From assembly GCA_945917985.1 (NCBI GenBank), contig CAMEIH010000011.1, forward strand, positions 1 through 64,000: 64,000 bases of DNA, read 5' to 3'. The position numbers and the translations under genes were made by a program. The stretch's first letter is position 1. Each line of letters starts with the position of its first letter. Below, in pieces: positions 39,201 through 48,717 of this stretch. The notes under the pieces were generated by a model. The model made no database searches, had not been told where the DNA came from, and worked only from the letters and a program-made list of their open reading frames with translations. Origin of the DNA: an uncultured Clostridium sp. (lineage in GTDB: Bacteria; Bacillota; Clostridia; Lachnospirales; Lachnospiraceae).

Positions 39201-39803
39201 TTATTCAGGAATTTCCTGTTTATAAGGAGTAATTCCTCTTTCCTCTATGTACTGCTTAAAACCGACTTTTCCGTTTTCTACATCCTGAAAGGCTCCCATA
39301 AAGGTTTCTTTGGCAGAATGTCCATGATAATTGCTGTAGAATTTTCTGTCCTCCATGGTCGCACACATTATTGTTCCTCTGGAAAATCCCCTGATATTAA
39401 ATTTATATCCTTTTTCAAAACGATAATGCCTTATTTTTTTAGCAATCGATTTATCAAGCGGTTTTTTCGATATAATCACTACATTCAAATAACTGGACAT
39501 GTGATTTGGCTCCGGAAGCTTTTCCTTCTTGCGGACAAGAACCGGCTCCATATAATCTGAAATGATACCATCAGCCTCATTCAGCACATCCATGGTGCAC
39601 TCTTCCACTTCCATAAAAAGAATATGTTCATAGCTTCTGGTAGACCACATATTGATCTCGCGAACCAATATATACTTTTCAATGTGCGAAAAAAAATACC
39701 CATACGCAGGGTATTCCTTACCATTTATCACATAGGGCTGATAAATGTCGAAGCTCCCAGAATAACGCAAAAGGAGCCGGTCAAGGTATTCAGCTGTTTC
39801 CAT
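39201..39803 (-). CDS. Conserved-looking protein of unknown function upstream of cstA
   Basis: 200-aa soluble-looking ORF; no fold recognised with confidence. Confidence 0.75.
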   Translation of the reverse strand: METAEYLDRLLLRYSGSFDIYQPYVINGKEYPAYGYFFSHIEKYILVREINMWSTRSYEHILFMEVEECTMDVLNEADGIISDYMEPVLVRKKEKLPEPNHMSSYLNVVIISKKPLDKSIAKKIRHYRFEKGYKFNIRGFSRGTIMCATMEDRKFYSNYHGHSAKETFMGAFQDVENGKVGFKQYIEERGITPYKQEIPE

Positions 39804-39965
39804 AATTGATACCCCTTTGTATTAATATTTTGTTTTTCTTAAGTCAAACTTTATAAAAATTAAATTTTTATTAACTTTATTGATAATACCATGAAACCCT
39901 TTATAATTCAACTTATTTTGTTGAAAATAAAAATGTATCAACATGAAATATTAAAAAACATCAAT

Positions 39966-40889
39966 CTATTTCAAAATATGAAGGAGCATCTCAAAATATT
40001 CCGGCAAAGGCGCATCTGTTTCGATATACCGATTCGTCGATGGATGACAAAAGCCTAAAATTTTTGCATGCAGACATTGTCCTTCCAGATGAAATGGGAC
40101 TTTGCCAGCTCCATATACTTCATCACCAAGCAAAGGATAACCGATGCTTGCCATATGCACTCTGATCTGGTGAGTTCTTCCTGTTTCCAATACACACTCC
40201 ACATACGTGTATTTTTCGAAATGCTGAAGTACTCTGTAATGAGTAATGGCATCTTTACCGCCGCTTTTTACCACTGCCATTTTTTTTCGGTCTCCTGGAT
40301 GCCGCCCTATCAGCGTATGGATCGTCCCCTCTTCCTCTTTCAGATTGCCACATACAATAGCATGATATTTACGAACAATACTGTGTTCCTTGAGCTGCTG
40401 TGCTATGGACGCATGAGCAAAATCATTTTTACACGCAATAACAGAACCGGTAGTGTTTTTATCAATTCTGTGAACAATGCCGGGTCTGAGCACACCGTTA
40501 ATACCGCTCAGATTTCCTGCGCAGTGATAGAGAAGTGCATTGACAAGGGTGCCGTTGTAATGACCGGGAGCCGGATGTACTACCATATTCTTAGGCTTAT
40601 TGACAACGATCACATCATCATCTTCATATAAAATAGAAAGAGGAATGTTTTCCGGCACGATATCCGGTGTTATGGCAGTAGGAAGAAAAATCCTGATATC
40701 ATCTTCCTGTCTGACTTTATAATTTGATTTCACGTTCCTGCCATTTACGGTAATATTACCGTCAGACAACAGTTTTTGAATATAGGATCTGGAAACGGAA
40801 TCCATCAGTTCGTTCAAATATTTATCGATTCGCTCTTCTTCTGATTCTTCAGATACAATAAATTGAAACTCTTTTAATACTTCCGGCAT
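39966..40889 (-). CDS. RluD family 23S rRNA pseudouridine synthase
   Basis: S4 domain, GIVHRIDKNTTGSVIACKND, LETGRTHQIRVHMASIGYPLLGDEVYG; next to lspA as in ylyB-lspA. Confidence 0.95.
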   Translation of the reverse strand: MPEVLKEFQFIVSEESEEERIDKYLNELMDSVSRSYIQKLLSDGNITVNGRNVKSNYKVRQEDDIRIFLPTAITPDIVPENIPLSILYEDDDVIVVNKPKNMVVHPAPGHYNGTLVNALLYHCAGNLSGINGVLRPGIVHRIDKNTTGSVIACKNDFAHASIAQQLKEHSIVRKYHAIVCGNLKEEEGTIHTLIGRHPGDRKKMAVVKSGGKDAITHYRVLQHFEKYTYVECVLETGRTHQIRVHMASIGYPLLGDEVYGAGKVPFHLEGQCLHAKILGFCHPSTNRYIETDAPLPEYFEMLLHILK

Positions 40890-40893
40890 GACC

Positions 40894-41418
40894 TTATTTT
40901 AATTCCCTGAATTTTTTCTGATTAAAGCTTAAAAAATTGAAATCATTATCCTTGTATACAAACAAAACTTCGATAATCAAAATTGCAGTGGCAAAAGTAA
41001 CATACATATCCGCAACATTAAAAACAGGAAAGCTGATCAGCACAATGTAGATAAAGTCTACCACATAATCAAACCGAAGTCTGTCTATCATATTGCCGAT
41101 GGCACCACCTGCTATCATAGTCAGAAGAACATGAAGTTTAAAATATTTCTTATGATCCGGCGTTCTGAACAGGACAAAAAGAATTACTCCCAGAAAAACA
41201 AGTGCTACAAAAACGAAAAACACTTTCTGGTTTTGCAGCATTCCGAAAGCTGCACCTCTGTTTTCCAGATAATTGAACTCCAATACGCCATCTATAATAT
41301 TAAACGCCGGCTGATCTTTTAATTTAATTACCGCTATTCTTTTAGTGATACGATCAATCATCACCAGTACAATAAGCAATACAAGATCAAAGCATAAAAG
41401 CTTTCCTTTTTCTTTGCT
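40894..41418 (-). CDS. lspA: Lipoprotein signal peptidase
   Basis: DRITKRIAV, NRGAAFGMLQNQK, GAIGNMIDRLRFDYVVDFI, FPVFNVADMYVT. Confidence 0.96.
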   Translation of the reverse strand, partial: SKEKGKLLCFDLVLLIVLVMIDRITKRIAVIKLKDQPAFNIIDGVLEFNYLENRGAAFGMLQNQKVFFVFVALVFLGVILFVLFRTPDHKKYFKLHVLLTMIAGGAIGNMIDRLRFDYVVDFIYIVLISFPVFNVADMYVTFATAILIIEVLFVYKDNDFNFLSFNQKKFRELK

Positions 41419-41440
41419 CATAACTACTCCTTTTATCTGC

Positions 41441-42544
41441 TTATTCTCCATCTTCTATATACAGAATTTCTTTCACTGCATTCAAAATATCATCATCTGT
41501 CACATTGAGATCAATAACTGCTTTTCCGACTTTCTTCAAAAGAATAAATTTAATTTTTGATCCTTCCACTTTCTTATCCGATTTTGTAAGAGCAAGTATC
41601 TCTTCGGGATCGATTCCTTCAACAGAGATAGGTAAATTGAAAGGAACAAACATATCCCTTATCTCATAATATTCCTCCATAGAAAGCCACTCATGTTTCC
41701 ATGAAATAAATGCAGCTGCAACACTGCCAAGCGCGACACACTCACCATGTGACAAAGTGAAATTCTTTGCCTTTTCAATAGCATGGCCGATCGTGTGGCC
41801 GAAATTTAATAAAGCTCTGTCTCCTTTTTCCGTAGGATCTTTTTCCACCACAAGTTTTTTCACCATGCAGCTTTTTTGAACCATATTAAGAAGCGTGTCC
41901 GTATCCCTGTCACAGATTTCATACATTTTATCGAGAAGCCATTCATAGAAAGCGCCATCCTTGATAAGCCCATGCTTCATCACTTCCGCAAAGCCATTGT
42001 AAAACTGTCTGTCATCTAATGTCTTCAGAGTTGCAATATTCATATACACCAGTTTCGGCATATAAAATGCACCAACCATATTCTTGAATCCGTCAAAATC
42101 GACTCCTGTCTTTCCTCCTATGCTGGAATCAGCCTGAGCGAGCAGTGTCGTTGGTATCTGAACAAAATCCCCCCCCCTTAAATAGGTAGCCGCAATAAAA
42201 CCGGTCACATCTCCTACAACACCACCTCCAAGAGCTATCAGAAGGTCTTTTCGGTCAAATTTCTCTTCTATCAAAAAGCGATAAGCTTCTCTCACCGTAT
42301 CAAGCGTTTTATTTTCCTCTCCTGCCTGAAAAGAATAAATCACATTCTTTTTGCACTTCCCGGTAAGAAGTGACATAACTTCATCACCGTACAGTCCTTT
42401 TACATGAGAATCCGTAACAACACATACCTTCTTCTCGGAAATATTAAGTTTTGATAATTCTTCTGTCAATTCGGCAAACGATTCGGCAAACACAATATCA
42501 TAGCAAGGTTTTTTCTCATAATTAATGGTAAGTCTCTCAGACAT
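41441..42544 (-). CDS. aroB: 3-dehydroquinate synthase
   Basis: GGGVVGDVTGFIAATYLRGGDFVQIPTTLLAQADSSIGGKTGVD, FAEVMKHGLI, LLNFGHTIGHAIE. Confidence 0.96.
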   Translation of the reverse strand: MSERLTINYEKKPCYDIVFAESFAELTEELSKLNISEKKVCVVTDSHVKGLYGDEVMSLLTGKCKKNVIYSFQAGEENKTLDTVREAYRFLIEEKFDRKDLLIALGGGVVGDVTGFIAATYLRGGDFVQIPTTLLAQADSSIGGKTGVDFDGFKNMVGAFYMPKLVYMNIATLKTLDDRQFYNGFAEVMKHGLIKDGAFYEWLLDKMYEICDRDTDTLLNMVQKSCMVKKLVVEKDPTEKGDRALLNFGHTIGHAIEKAKNFTLSHGECVALGSVAAAFISWKHEWLSMEEYYEIRDMFVPFNLPISVEGIDPEEILALTKSDKKVEGSKIKFILLKKVGKAVIDLNVTDDDILNAVKEILYIEDGE

Positions 42545-42610
42545 AATCTTTCTCCTTATGTGATTCGTCTTATTGGACAAAAAAACTTCCTGGAACCCCA
42601 GGAAGCTTTC

Positions 42611-43117
42611 TTATAATCCGTTATTAATCGGTACATCAAATGAACCTGATAAAATTTCCTGAAAATCTCCGGATATATCTACAATAGCCGGCGTAATAAT
42701 GAATATATAATGTGATATTTTCTGCAGGTTTCCACTGATAGCAAAGCAGGAACCTGAAGTAAAATCGATGATTCTCTGCGCAATATCAACATCCAGACCT
42801 TCCAGATTAAGCACTACCGTTCTGTTGGCAAGTAATGTCTCTGTAATCTCCCTCGCATCTTCGATGGATGTTGGCTTGATCACACATACTTCCATTCCGT
42901 TCCCTGTTTTCTTATTCTGGCGAAGAGGGGTAACCTTGGGAACTGTTTTCTTAACTGCCTGCTTGTCCTCAACAGGCTCCTGTACAGTTTCTTTGTTGGT
43001 CCCGGTAAGTTTCTTCGGTTTTTCCTCTACAGGTTCATCATCATAATAATCATCATCATAGTAATCGTCATCATCATTCAGCTTCATAGCATTGAGAAAT
43101 TTATCCATTACTCCCAT
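42611..43117 (-). CDS. sepF: Cell division protein SepF
   Basis: Linker of D/Y/E residues then VCVIKPTSIEDAREITETLLANRTVVLNLEGLDVDIAQRIIDFTSGSCFAISGNLQKIS. Confidence 0.95.
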   Translation of the reverse strand: MGVMDKFLNAMKLNDDDDYYDDDYYDDEPVEEKPKKLTGTNKETVQEPVEDKQAVKKTVPKVTPLRQNKKTGNGMEVCVIKPTSIEDAREITETLLANRTVVLNLEGLDVDIAQRIIDFTSGSCFAISGNLQKISHYIFIITPAIVDISGDFQEILSGSFDVPINNGL

Positions 43118-43133
43118 TTTAAGCACCCCTTAT

Positions 43134-43826
43134 CTAAATTACATATTGCCTCTCTCCAAAGATGCCTGTACCCACACGTACAAAAGAAGCGCCTTCTTCA
43201 ATGGCAACTGTATAATCTCCTGTCATGCCCATGGACAAAACATTCATAGTAATATTATCGATGTTTTTCTTTGTTATGTCAACAGATAATTGCTTTAAAG
43301 CAGCAAAATACCTTCTGTTGTCCTCAGGATTATCCACGAAAGGTGCAATCGTCATTAGACCTTTTACGGCAATTCCGGGCAAAACTGCAATTTGCCTTAA
43401 AAGTTCCTCCACTTCCGAAGGGGCAACACCGAATTTTGTTTCTTCACCTGCCACATTTACCTCAATCAGAACAGAAACCGTTACATTCTTTTTGAGTGCT
43501 TCCTTGCTGATTTCTTCTGCCAGTCTCAGTGAATCCACGCTGTGAATCATAGACACCTTATCTACAATATATTTCACTTTATTTCTCTGAAGATGACCGA
43601 TCATATGCCATTTGATATCCTTGGGCATTACTTCATACTTATCTACCAGTTCCTGAACCTTATTTTCCCCAAAGTTCCGACAGCCCTCATCATATGCCTC
43701 CTGCAGCATCTCTATTGGTTTTGTTTTGCTGACGGCGATCAGGGTTACCTCATCCGGGCATCTGTTTACTTTTTTACAGGTATCCCCTATTCTGTTTCTT
43801 ACTTCAAGCAAATTTTCTCTGATCAT
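43134..43826 (-). CDS. YggS family PLP-binding protein (PLP homeostasis)
   Basis: VTLIAVSKTKPIEMLQEAYDEGCRNFGENKVQEL, HMIGHLQRNKVKYIV, LSMGMTGDYTVAIEEGASFVRVGTGIFG. Confidence 0.95.
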   Translation of the reverse strand: MIRENLLEVRNRIGDTCKKVNRCPDEVTLIAVSKTKPIEMLQEAYDEGCRNFGENKVQELVDKYEVMPKDIKWHMIGHLQRNKVKYIVDKVSMIHSVDSLRLAEEISKEALKKNVTVSVLIEVNVAGEETKFGVAPSEVEELLRQIAVLPGIAVKGLMTIAPFVDNPEDNRRYFAALKQLSVDITKKNIDNITMNVLSMGMTGDYTVAIEEGASFVRVGTGIFGERQYVI

Positions 43827-43854
43827 AATTTATATCACACTTTCCTCTTTATTC

Positions 43855-45258
43855 TCATTCATTGATAATTTCATTCTCCTCAACAGAGGAAGCGTCAAGG
43901 GCAATATAGTCATAAACACTGAGTCCATACTGTGTATTGGATTTGACAATTGCATATTCATCATTTTCGTAAAGAATATCAATCTGTTTAAAATCCGCAT
44001 AACCTTTATTGATATTATATACACCTACGAGCGATCCTTTTTTACTTATAGTAAACTTTTCCGTAGAATCAGGTTTTATGATATCGTCACCGCTTCTAAG
44101 CTGAGAATCATCCAGATAATACTCTGTTTCCGTCGCGTTATATATCGTAGTTTCAATAAACTCCGTAGTTGCCTTTCCATCCTCGGTGTAGGTTTCTCTC
44201 AGCACTCCGTCTCTTCCGTTTTCTCCGCTCTGGGTCACATATTCCTTGGGCACAATATAAAACTCTTTTTGAATAATAGAAGACTGAGGTATTTTAAGTC
44301 CTTTTTCCTCTTCCGTAATCAGCTCAATTTCAATAAATCTGTCTGTGCAGAACGTGATCATGGAATTTGTAAAAGTCAGCTGTACAAAAGTATCACCGTC
44401 AGGATTGGTATAGCTGCTCACCTGCCCCCATGAGGTATCTTGATTTTTCAAAAATTTTACTTTTACATATTCGAGTTCTTCCAGTTCTTCCGCTTTACTT
44501 TTATCTACCTGGATCACGATTGACCAGTCTTCATCCTCAGAAAGCTTATACACAGGATCACCGCTTGCAATCAGATCATTACTGATGAGCTGTGTTTTTT
44601 CATATTCTTTTGTGTTAAAAAGATCTTTTGTGAATTGCTCCAATTTAAGATCTTCATATCCATCCGTAGAATAAATCACAATTCCCGTTTCGGGAGCACT
44701 GCAAAAAGAAACAAGCTCTGATGCGCCCGAACTGTTAATCTTGTCAATATTCTGAAGAATATTTGCATTTGCTAATTTAAGAACAGTTCCCTTTACATCA
44801 TATTTGAAACTATAAACAGTAGAAAAATTCTCAGGATCAAACCCGGAAACAAATCCAAGGATTTCCGATTTCAATTCACTTAAGTCTCTGTCCGATAAAG
44901 TAATTTCTCCTGCATTCTCAGAAGCAATATACTCTGCCAGTTTTCCTGATTCATCCAATGTATACACAAGGTTTCCGGCCCCTACACGTTCGCCTTCTCT
45001 TGCATAGTAATTAATATACCCGGCCTGCTGGGCAGTGACAATGGTTTCCTTTCTGAGCGCAATTCCCTGATATATATTATTGGAGGAAAGCGATCCCTCC
45101 ATTACTTCATAAGGGACCACATGCTTTGATGTAAAATAGCCACAGATACAGATTATAATATAAATAAGCATAATGGCAAAAATAACCATACCAATATTAA
45201 TATTTAGAGGTTTTCTGTATTTTACCACATTATTGTTGCTGTTACCGTTCAAATTCAT
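43855..45258 (-). CDS. HlyD-like (biotinyl-lipoyl) efflux adaptor family protein
   Basis: N-terminal TM, lipoyl-like segment LRKETIVTAQQAGYINYYAREGERVGAGNLVYTLDESG, barrel-like C-terminal part. Start trimmed to MNLNGN. Confidence 0.8.
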   Translation of the reverse strand: MNLNGNSNNNVVKYRKPLNINIGMVIFAIMLIYIIICICGYFTSKHVVPYEVMEGSLSSNNIYQGIALRKETIVTAQQAGYINYYAREGERVGAGNLVYTLDESGKLAEYIASENAGEITLSDRDLSELKSEILGFVSGFDPENFSTVYSFKYDVKGTVLKLANANILQNIDKINSSGASELVSFCSAPETGIVIYSTDGYEDLKLEQFTKDLFNTKEYEKTQLISNDLIASGDPVYKLSEDEDWSIVIQVDKSKAEELEELEYVKVKFLKNQDTSWGQVSSYTNPDGDTFVQLTFTNSMITFCTDRFIEIELITEEEKGLKIPQSSIIQKEFYIVPKEYVTQSGENGRDGVLRETYTEDGKATTEFIETTIYNATETEYYLDDSQLRSGDDIIKPDSTEKFTISKKGSLVGVYNINKGYADFKQIDILYENDEYAIVKSNTQYGLSVYDYIALDASSVEENEIINE

Positions 45259-45302
45259 GTTCCTTATGCGTATGCCTTTCCTACAATATCCGTTATCATG
45301 AA

Positions 45303-45330
45303 TAAAACCCCAGATGAGTCTCCGGGGTTT
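45303..45330 (-). terminator. Terminator-like hairpin between P-loop gene and HlyD-like gene
   Basis: On the - strand AAACCCC ... GGGGTTTTATT. Confidence 0.65.
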
Positions 45331-45351
45331 ATGTATCATCTAATATGTTTC

Positions 45352-45771
45352 TTATAAAGAAACAATAATCTTTTCTTTATATGAAGCAGGAAGTTCAGCT
45401 TCATCGCGCGATATGCTCAATATGAAATCAACTCCGAATTTCTGGCTGACAGCCTCAAGCTTGTTAATGATGGGATCAATGTCAATTTCTTCTGCACATG
45501 CAATCTTTAAAAAGCTGTCAAAATACATCTGCTGCAGATCGTGATCCTGTGAAATGATACCGCAAATAAATCCGACAAACTCGTCTGAATTGGATATCAT
45601 ATATGAGGACACATCAATCAATCTGATCTTATTGTTCAATTCATACATATGCTTGGTACTTTTATCCAGATAAACGATATTGCCGGATACATTTTGAACT
45701 TCACTGTTAACTTTATCTAACAAATGTTTTGTTTTGCCTTTTCCCTTTTTTCCTACAATTAACTGAACCAT
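45352..45771 (-). CDS. Small P-loop protein of unknown function
   Basis: MVQLIVGKKGKGKTKHLLDKV (Walker A GxxxxGKT), 139 aa, intact ORF. Confidence 0.8.
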   Translation of the reverse strand: MVQLIVGKKGKGKTKHLLDKVNSEVQNVSGNIVYLDKSTKHMYELNNKIRLIDVSSYMISNSDEFVGFICGIISQDHDLQQMYFDSFLKIACAEEIDIDPIINKLEAVSQKFGVDFILSISRDEAELPASYKEKIIVSL

Positions 45772-45863
45772 TGGTAATCCCTCCTGAAGTATATTCGCTA
45801 TATATGGAGTTGCCTTATATAACCTGATATTATTATAAAATAGAATGCCTTAAAAAACAACTG

Positions 45864-46862
45864 TTAATTGTTTATTTCATCAAGCAAATCTGACATTTGT
45901 GAATATAAGTCCTCTCTGCTTTCCGCACGCATGATAACGGAAATATACGGATTCCCCGATGTATCTCTGGAAACCAGTACAAGACAATGCCCGGCCGCAT
46001 TGGTAGTACCGGTTTTCCCGCCGAGAACCGTAATACCTGCAGGAGCCTGAGCCTGTCCCTGAAAATAATAGTTTGTGCTGTTCACATTCAATTCCTTTGA
46101 ATTGCCGTTTTTATCATAGTAAACCGTAGAATATTCTGTCGTTCTTATAATTTCATTAAACCGTTCGTATTGAACGGCCGCATTGGTGATCAGATACATA
46201 TCATAGACCGTAGTATAATGATTGTCATCAGACAGACCATGCGGATTCACAAAATGAGTGTTGGTAGCTCCTATCTCAAGTGCTTCCTCATTCATCATAT
46301 CCGCGAACTCCTCTACACTTCCCCCGATTCCCTCCGCGATCATGACAGCAACATCATTTGCAGAATAGATAAGCAAAATATGAAGAGCCTGATCCAAAGT
46401 CATCTGATCTCCTTCTTTGATTCCACAGACCTGTGCACCGGATTCCAGATTGGCCACATTGGCAGATGCCGTCAGCGTCATATCCATAGACCCATATTTT
46501 AACGCAACCAGCGCCGTCATGATTTTGGTTAAGCTGGCCGGATAAAGCTTTTCATGTACATTTTTGGCATAAAGTGTTTCTTTGTCATTTAAGTCAAAAA
46601 GGCCTGCACCGGATGCCTTTGACATATTAACATCACTGATATTCACATCCGAAGAAACCACACACAGATTCGCAGCAAAAGGCTCTGTATTCCGGCTTTC
46701 TTCCTCTATATTAACGATGCGAAAGCTGCTCACATCAGAATTTACCTCATAAGCCATATCATAACGGCTCATACCGCATCCATTCATCAGTGGCAAAGCT
46801 AATACAAGCAGGATTATCCCTGCCTTTTTAAGAACAAAAGAAAATTTATTTGTAATTCTCAC
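45864..46862 (-). CDS. D-alanyl-D-alanine carboxypeptidase (DacF/PBP5 family), lipobox-like N-terminus
   Basis: LYPASLTKIMTALVALKYG (SxxK), YSANDVAVMIAE, GGKTGTTNAAGHCLV (KTG); N-terminal LALPLMNGCG. Confidence 0.94.
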   Translation of the reverse strand: MRITNKFSFVLKKAGIILLVLALPLMNGCGMSRYDMAYEVNSDVSSFRIVNIEEESRNTEPFAANLCVVSSDVNISDVNMSKASGAGLFDLNDKETLYAKNVHEKLYPASLTKIMTALVALKYGSMDMTLTASANVANLESGAQVCGIKEGDQMTLDQALHILLIYSANDVAVMIAEGIGGSVEEFADMMNEEALEIGATNTHFVNPHGLSDDNHYTTVYDMYLITNAAVQYERFNEIIRTTEYSTVYYDKNGNSKELNVNSTNYYFQGQAQAPAGITVLGGKTGTTNAAGHCLVLVSRDTSGNPYISVIMRAESREDLYSQMSDLLDEINN

Positions 46863-47241
46863 GCCACTCCATATCTCCTCTGTCTAAGGACTTCACCAAG
46901 AGTTCAGCCGTTGCAAGATTCGTAGCCAGCGGAATATTGTAAACGTCACAGTATTTGACCACATTATTCACATCCGGTTCATGATGTTTCTGCGTTAAAG
47001 GATCTCTCAGAAAAATAACAAGGTCCAGTTGATTATGTTCAATTTGTGCACATAACTGCTGTTCTCCTCCAAGATGCCCGGCAAGATATTTATGTACGGT
47101 TAAATTCGTAACCTCTTCCACAAGTCTTCCGGTGGTTCCTGTTGCGTACAATTCATTCTTACTTAAAATCCCCCGATATGCAATACAAAAATTCTGCATC
47201 AGTTTTTTCTTGGCATCATGTGCAATAAGTGCGATGTTCAT
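46846..47241 (-). CDS. mgsA: Methylglyoxal synthase
   Basis: MNIALIAHDAKKKLM, LYATGTTGRLVEE, LVIFLRDPLTQKHHEPDVNNVVKYCDVYNIPLATNLATAELLV. Confidence 0.96.
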   Translation of the reverse strand: MNIALIAHDAKKKLMQNFCIAYRGILSKNELYATGTTGRLVEEVTNLTVHKYLAGHLGGEQQLCAQIEHNQLDLVIFLRDPLTQKHHEPDVNNVVKYCDVYNIPLATNLATAELLVKSLDRGDMEWRENYK

Positions 47242-47296
47242 AAGTATCATGCCCCTTCCTATAGCCACCATATTATTAGTCTGCTAATAGTATACA

Positions 47297-48412
47297 CTAT
47301 TTTTCTTTACATTGTAACCCCACATTTAAAACAAATCCTATTCCGATAAAAGAACTGATCAGGGATGTCAGTCCATAGCTCAAAAAGGGAAGCGGAAGCC
47401 CTGTATTGGGAAGCAGATAAGTCACTACCCCAATATTGATAAAGCTTTGAAAGCCAATCAAAGCCCCCACTCCGGAAGCTATGATTGTCCCCGCCACATC
47501 TTTCGCCTTTCTCGCAACACTAAAACATTCAATACTGATGAGCAGAATCAAAATAACTACAATGCTGGTCCCTATAAAGCCAAATTCCTCTCCTATTACG
47601 GCAAAAATAAAGTCTGTCTGCTGCTCAGAAATAAAGTTGGCATTTTTTACGGAACTGATCTGGTTTGTCTTATAACCTTTACCCATTAACTGTCCGGAAC
47701 CGATCGCCATGATGGAATATTCCTGCTGATATCCAAGAGTATTTGCATATTCCTCTTTGTTGAAAAAGGCTACGATTCTGTTACCCTGATATGCCCTTTC
47801 GCCGCTGAAAATTTTCTGATCGGGCTGCAGGATCAAAGTGATCAATATGACTGCAGAGGGAATTGCCACCGCAAGTACACCTGCAACCACCTTATAGCTG
47901 AGTCCTCCCACAAACATAATGGTGGCAAAAATCAGACAGATCACTATTGTAGTAGATAAATCCGGCTGGGCTGCTACAAGTACCGCCGGAATTGCAAACA
48001 AAATTACACACAGTGAAATATACTTAAATGTATTCAGCTTTTCCTTGTGATTTAAAATGAATTTTGCAAAGAAAAGCGTAATAAAAATTTTTGCAATTTC
48101 GGAGGGTTGGAACCGAATTCCTCCCAGTTCAAGCCATCTTTGCGCACCGCCCCCTTCTTTACCCATAAAAATAACGAGTGCAAGAAGAATCAGATTCAAA
48201 ATATAAATCACCCAATAAAAATTCAGTATAACTGAATAATCAAACAGTGATAAAAAAATCATCAGGCACACGCCGGCGGCAAAGCCCGCAATCTGCTTGG
48301 ACTGAAGTGCTTCCTCGGCACTGCCGACGGCGATGATTCCAATGACCGCTAAAGCAATTACCATAATCAAAAGTTTAAAATTGTAATTCCGTAACTTATA
48401 ATGCTTTAACAT
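47297..48412 (-). CDS. rodA: Rod shape-determining protein RodA (SEDS family)
   Basis: IMFVGGLSYK, EQQTDFIFAVIGEEFGFIGT, LPNTGLPLPFLSYGLTSLISSFIGIGFVLNV. Confidence 0.94.
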   Translation of the reverse strand: MLKHYKLRNYNFKLLIMVIALAVIGIIAVGSAEEALQSKQIAGFAAGVCLMIFLSLFDYSVILNFYWVIYILNLILLALVIFMGKEGGGAQRWLELGGIRFQPSEIAKIFITLFFAKFILNHKEKLNTFKYISLCVILFAIPAVLVAAQPDLSTTIVICLIFATIMFVGGLSYKVVAGVLAVAIPSAVILITLILQPDQKIFSGERAYQGNRIVAFFNKEEYANTLGYQQEYSIMAIGSGQLMGKGYKTNQISSVKNANFISEQQTDFIFAVIGEEFGFIGTSIVVILILLISIECFSVARKAKDVAGTIIASGVGALIGFQSFINIGVVTYLLPNTGLPLPFLSYGLTSLISSFIGIGFVLNVGLQCKEK

Positions 48413-48436
48413 ATTTAGCCTTTCAAAAATAACTGT

Positions 48437-48706
48437 TTATTTGCTGTGCAGATCAAGTATCGGTATATTGGCATACAGGGTAGGCACCTTGCTCTCATGC
48501 CCTTTGATTCCTGTTTTACTTATCTGGATTTCCATACTCTGTGTATCGATCTTCATATACTTTGATATCACTTTTGCAATATCCGTCTTGATCATTTCCA
48601 TCATTTCCGGAGAGCAATTCACCCTATCGGAAATAAGGAGAATCTTAAGCCTGTCCTTGGCAATTTCCCTGGATTTTTTTCTTCCAAAAAAATGTTTTAA
48701 TCCCAT
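48437..48706 (-). CDS. minE: Cell division topological specificity factor MinE
   Basis: AKDRLKILLISDRVNCSPEMMEMIKTDIAKVISKYMKID; downstream of minD. Confidence 0.93.
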   Translation of the reverse strand: MGLKHFFGRKKSREIAKDRLKILLISDRVNCSPEMMEMIKTDIAKVISKYMKIDTQSMEIQISKTGIKGHESKVPTLYANIPILDLHSK

Positions 48707-48717
48707 AGTACCACCTC

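Noticed and set aside
39905-39945. TTCAAC-ttatttt-GTTGAA dyad downstream of the rluD-like gene
   Set aside because: Short AT-rich stem in an AT-rich gap; too weak to call as terminator or operator without comparative data.
43726-44433. 235-aa ORF on + strand antisense to the HlyD-like gene and yggS
   Set aside because: Low-complexity hydrophobic/aromatic shadow translation with no family signature.
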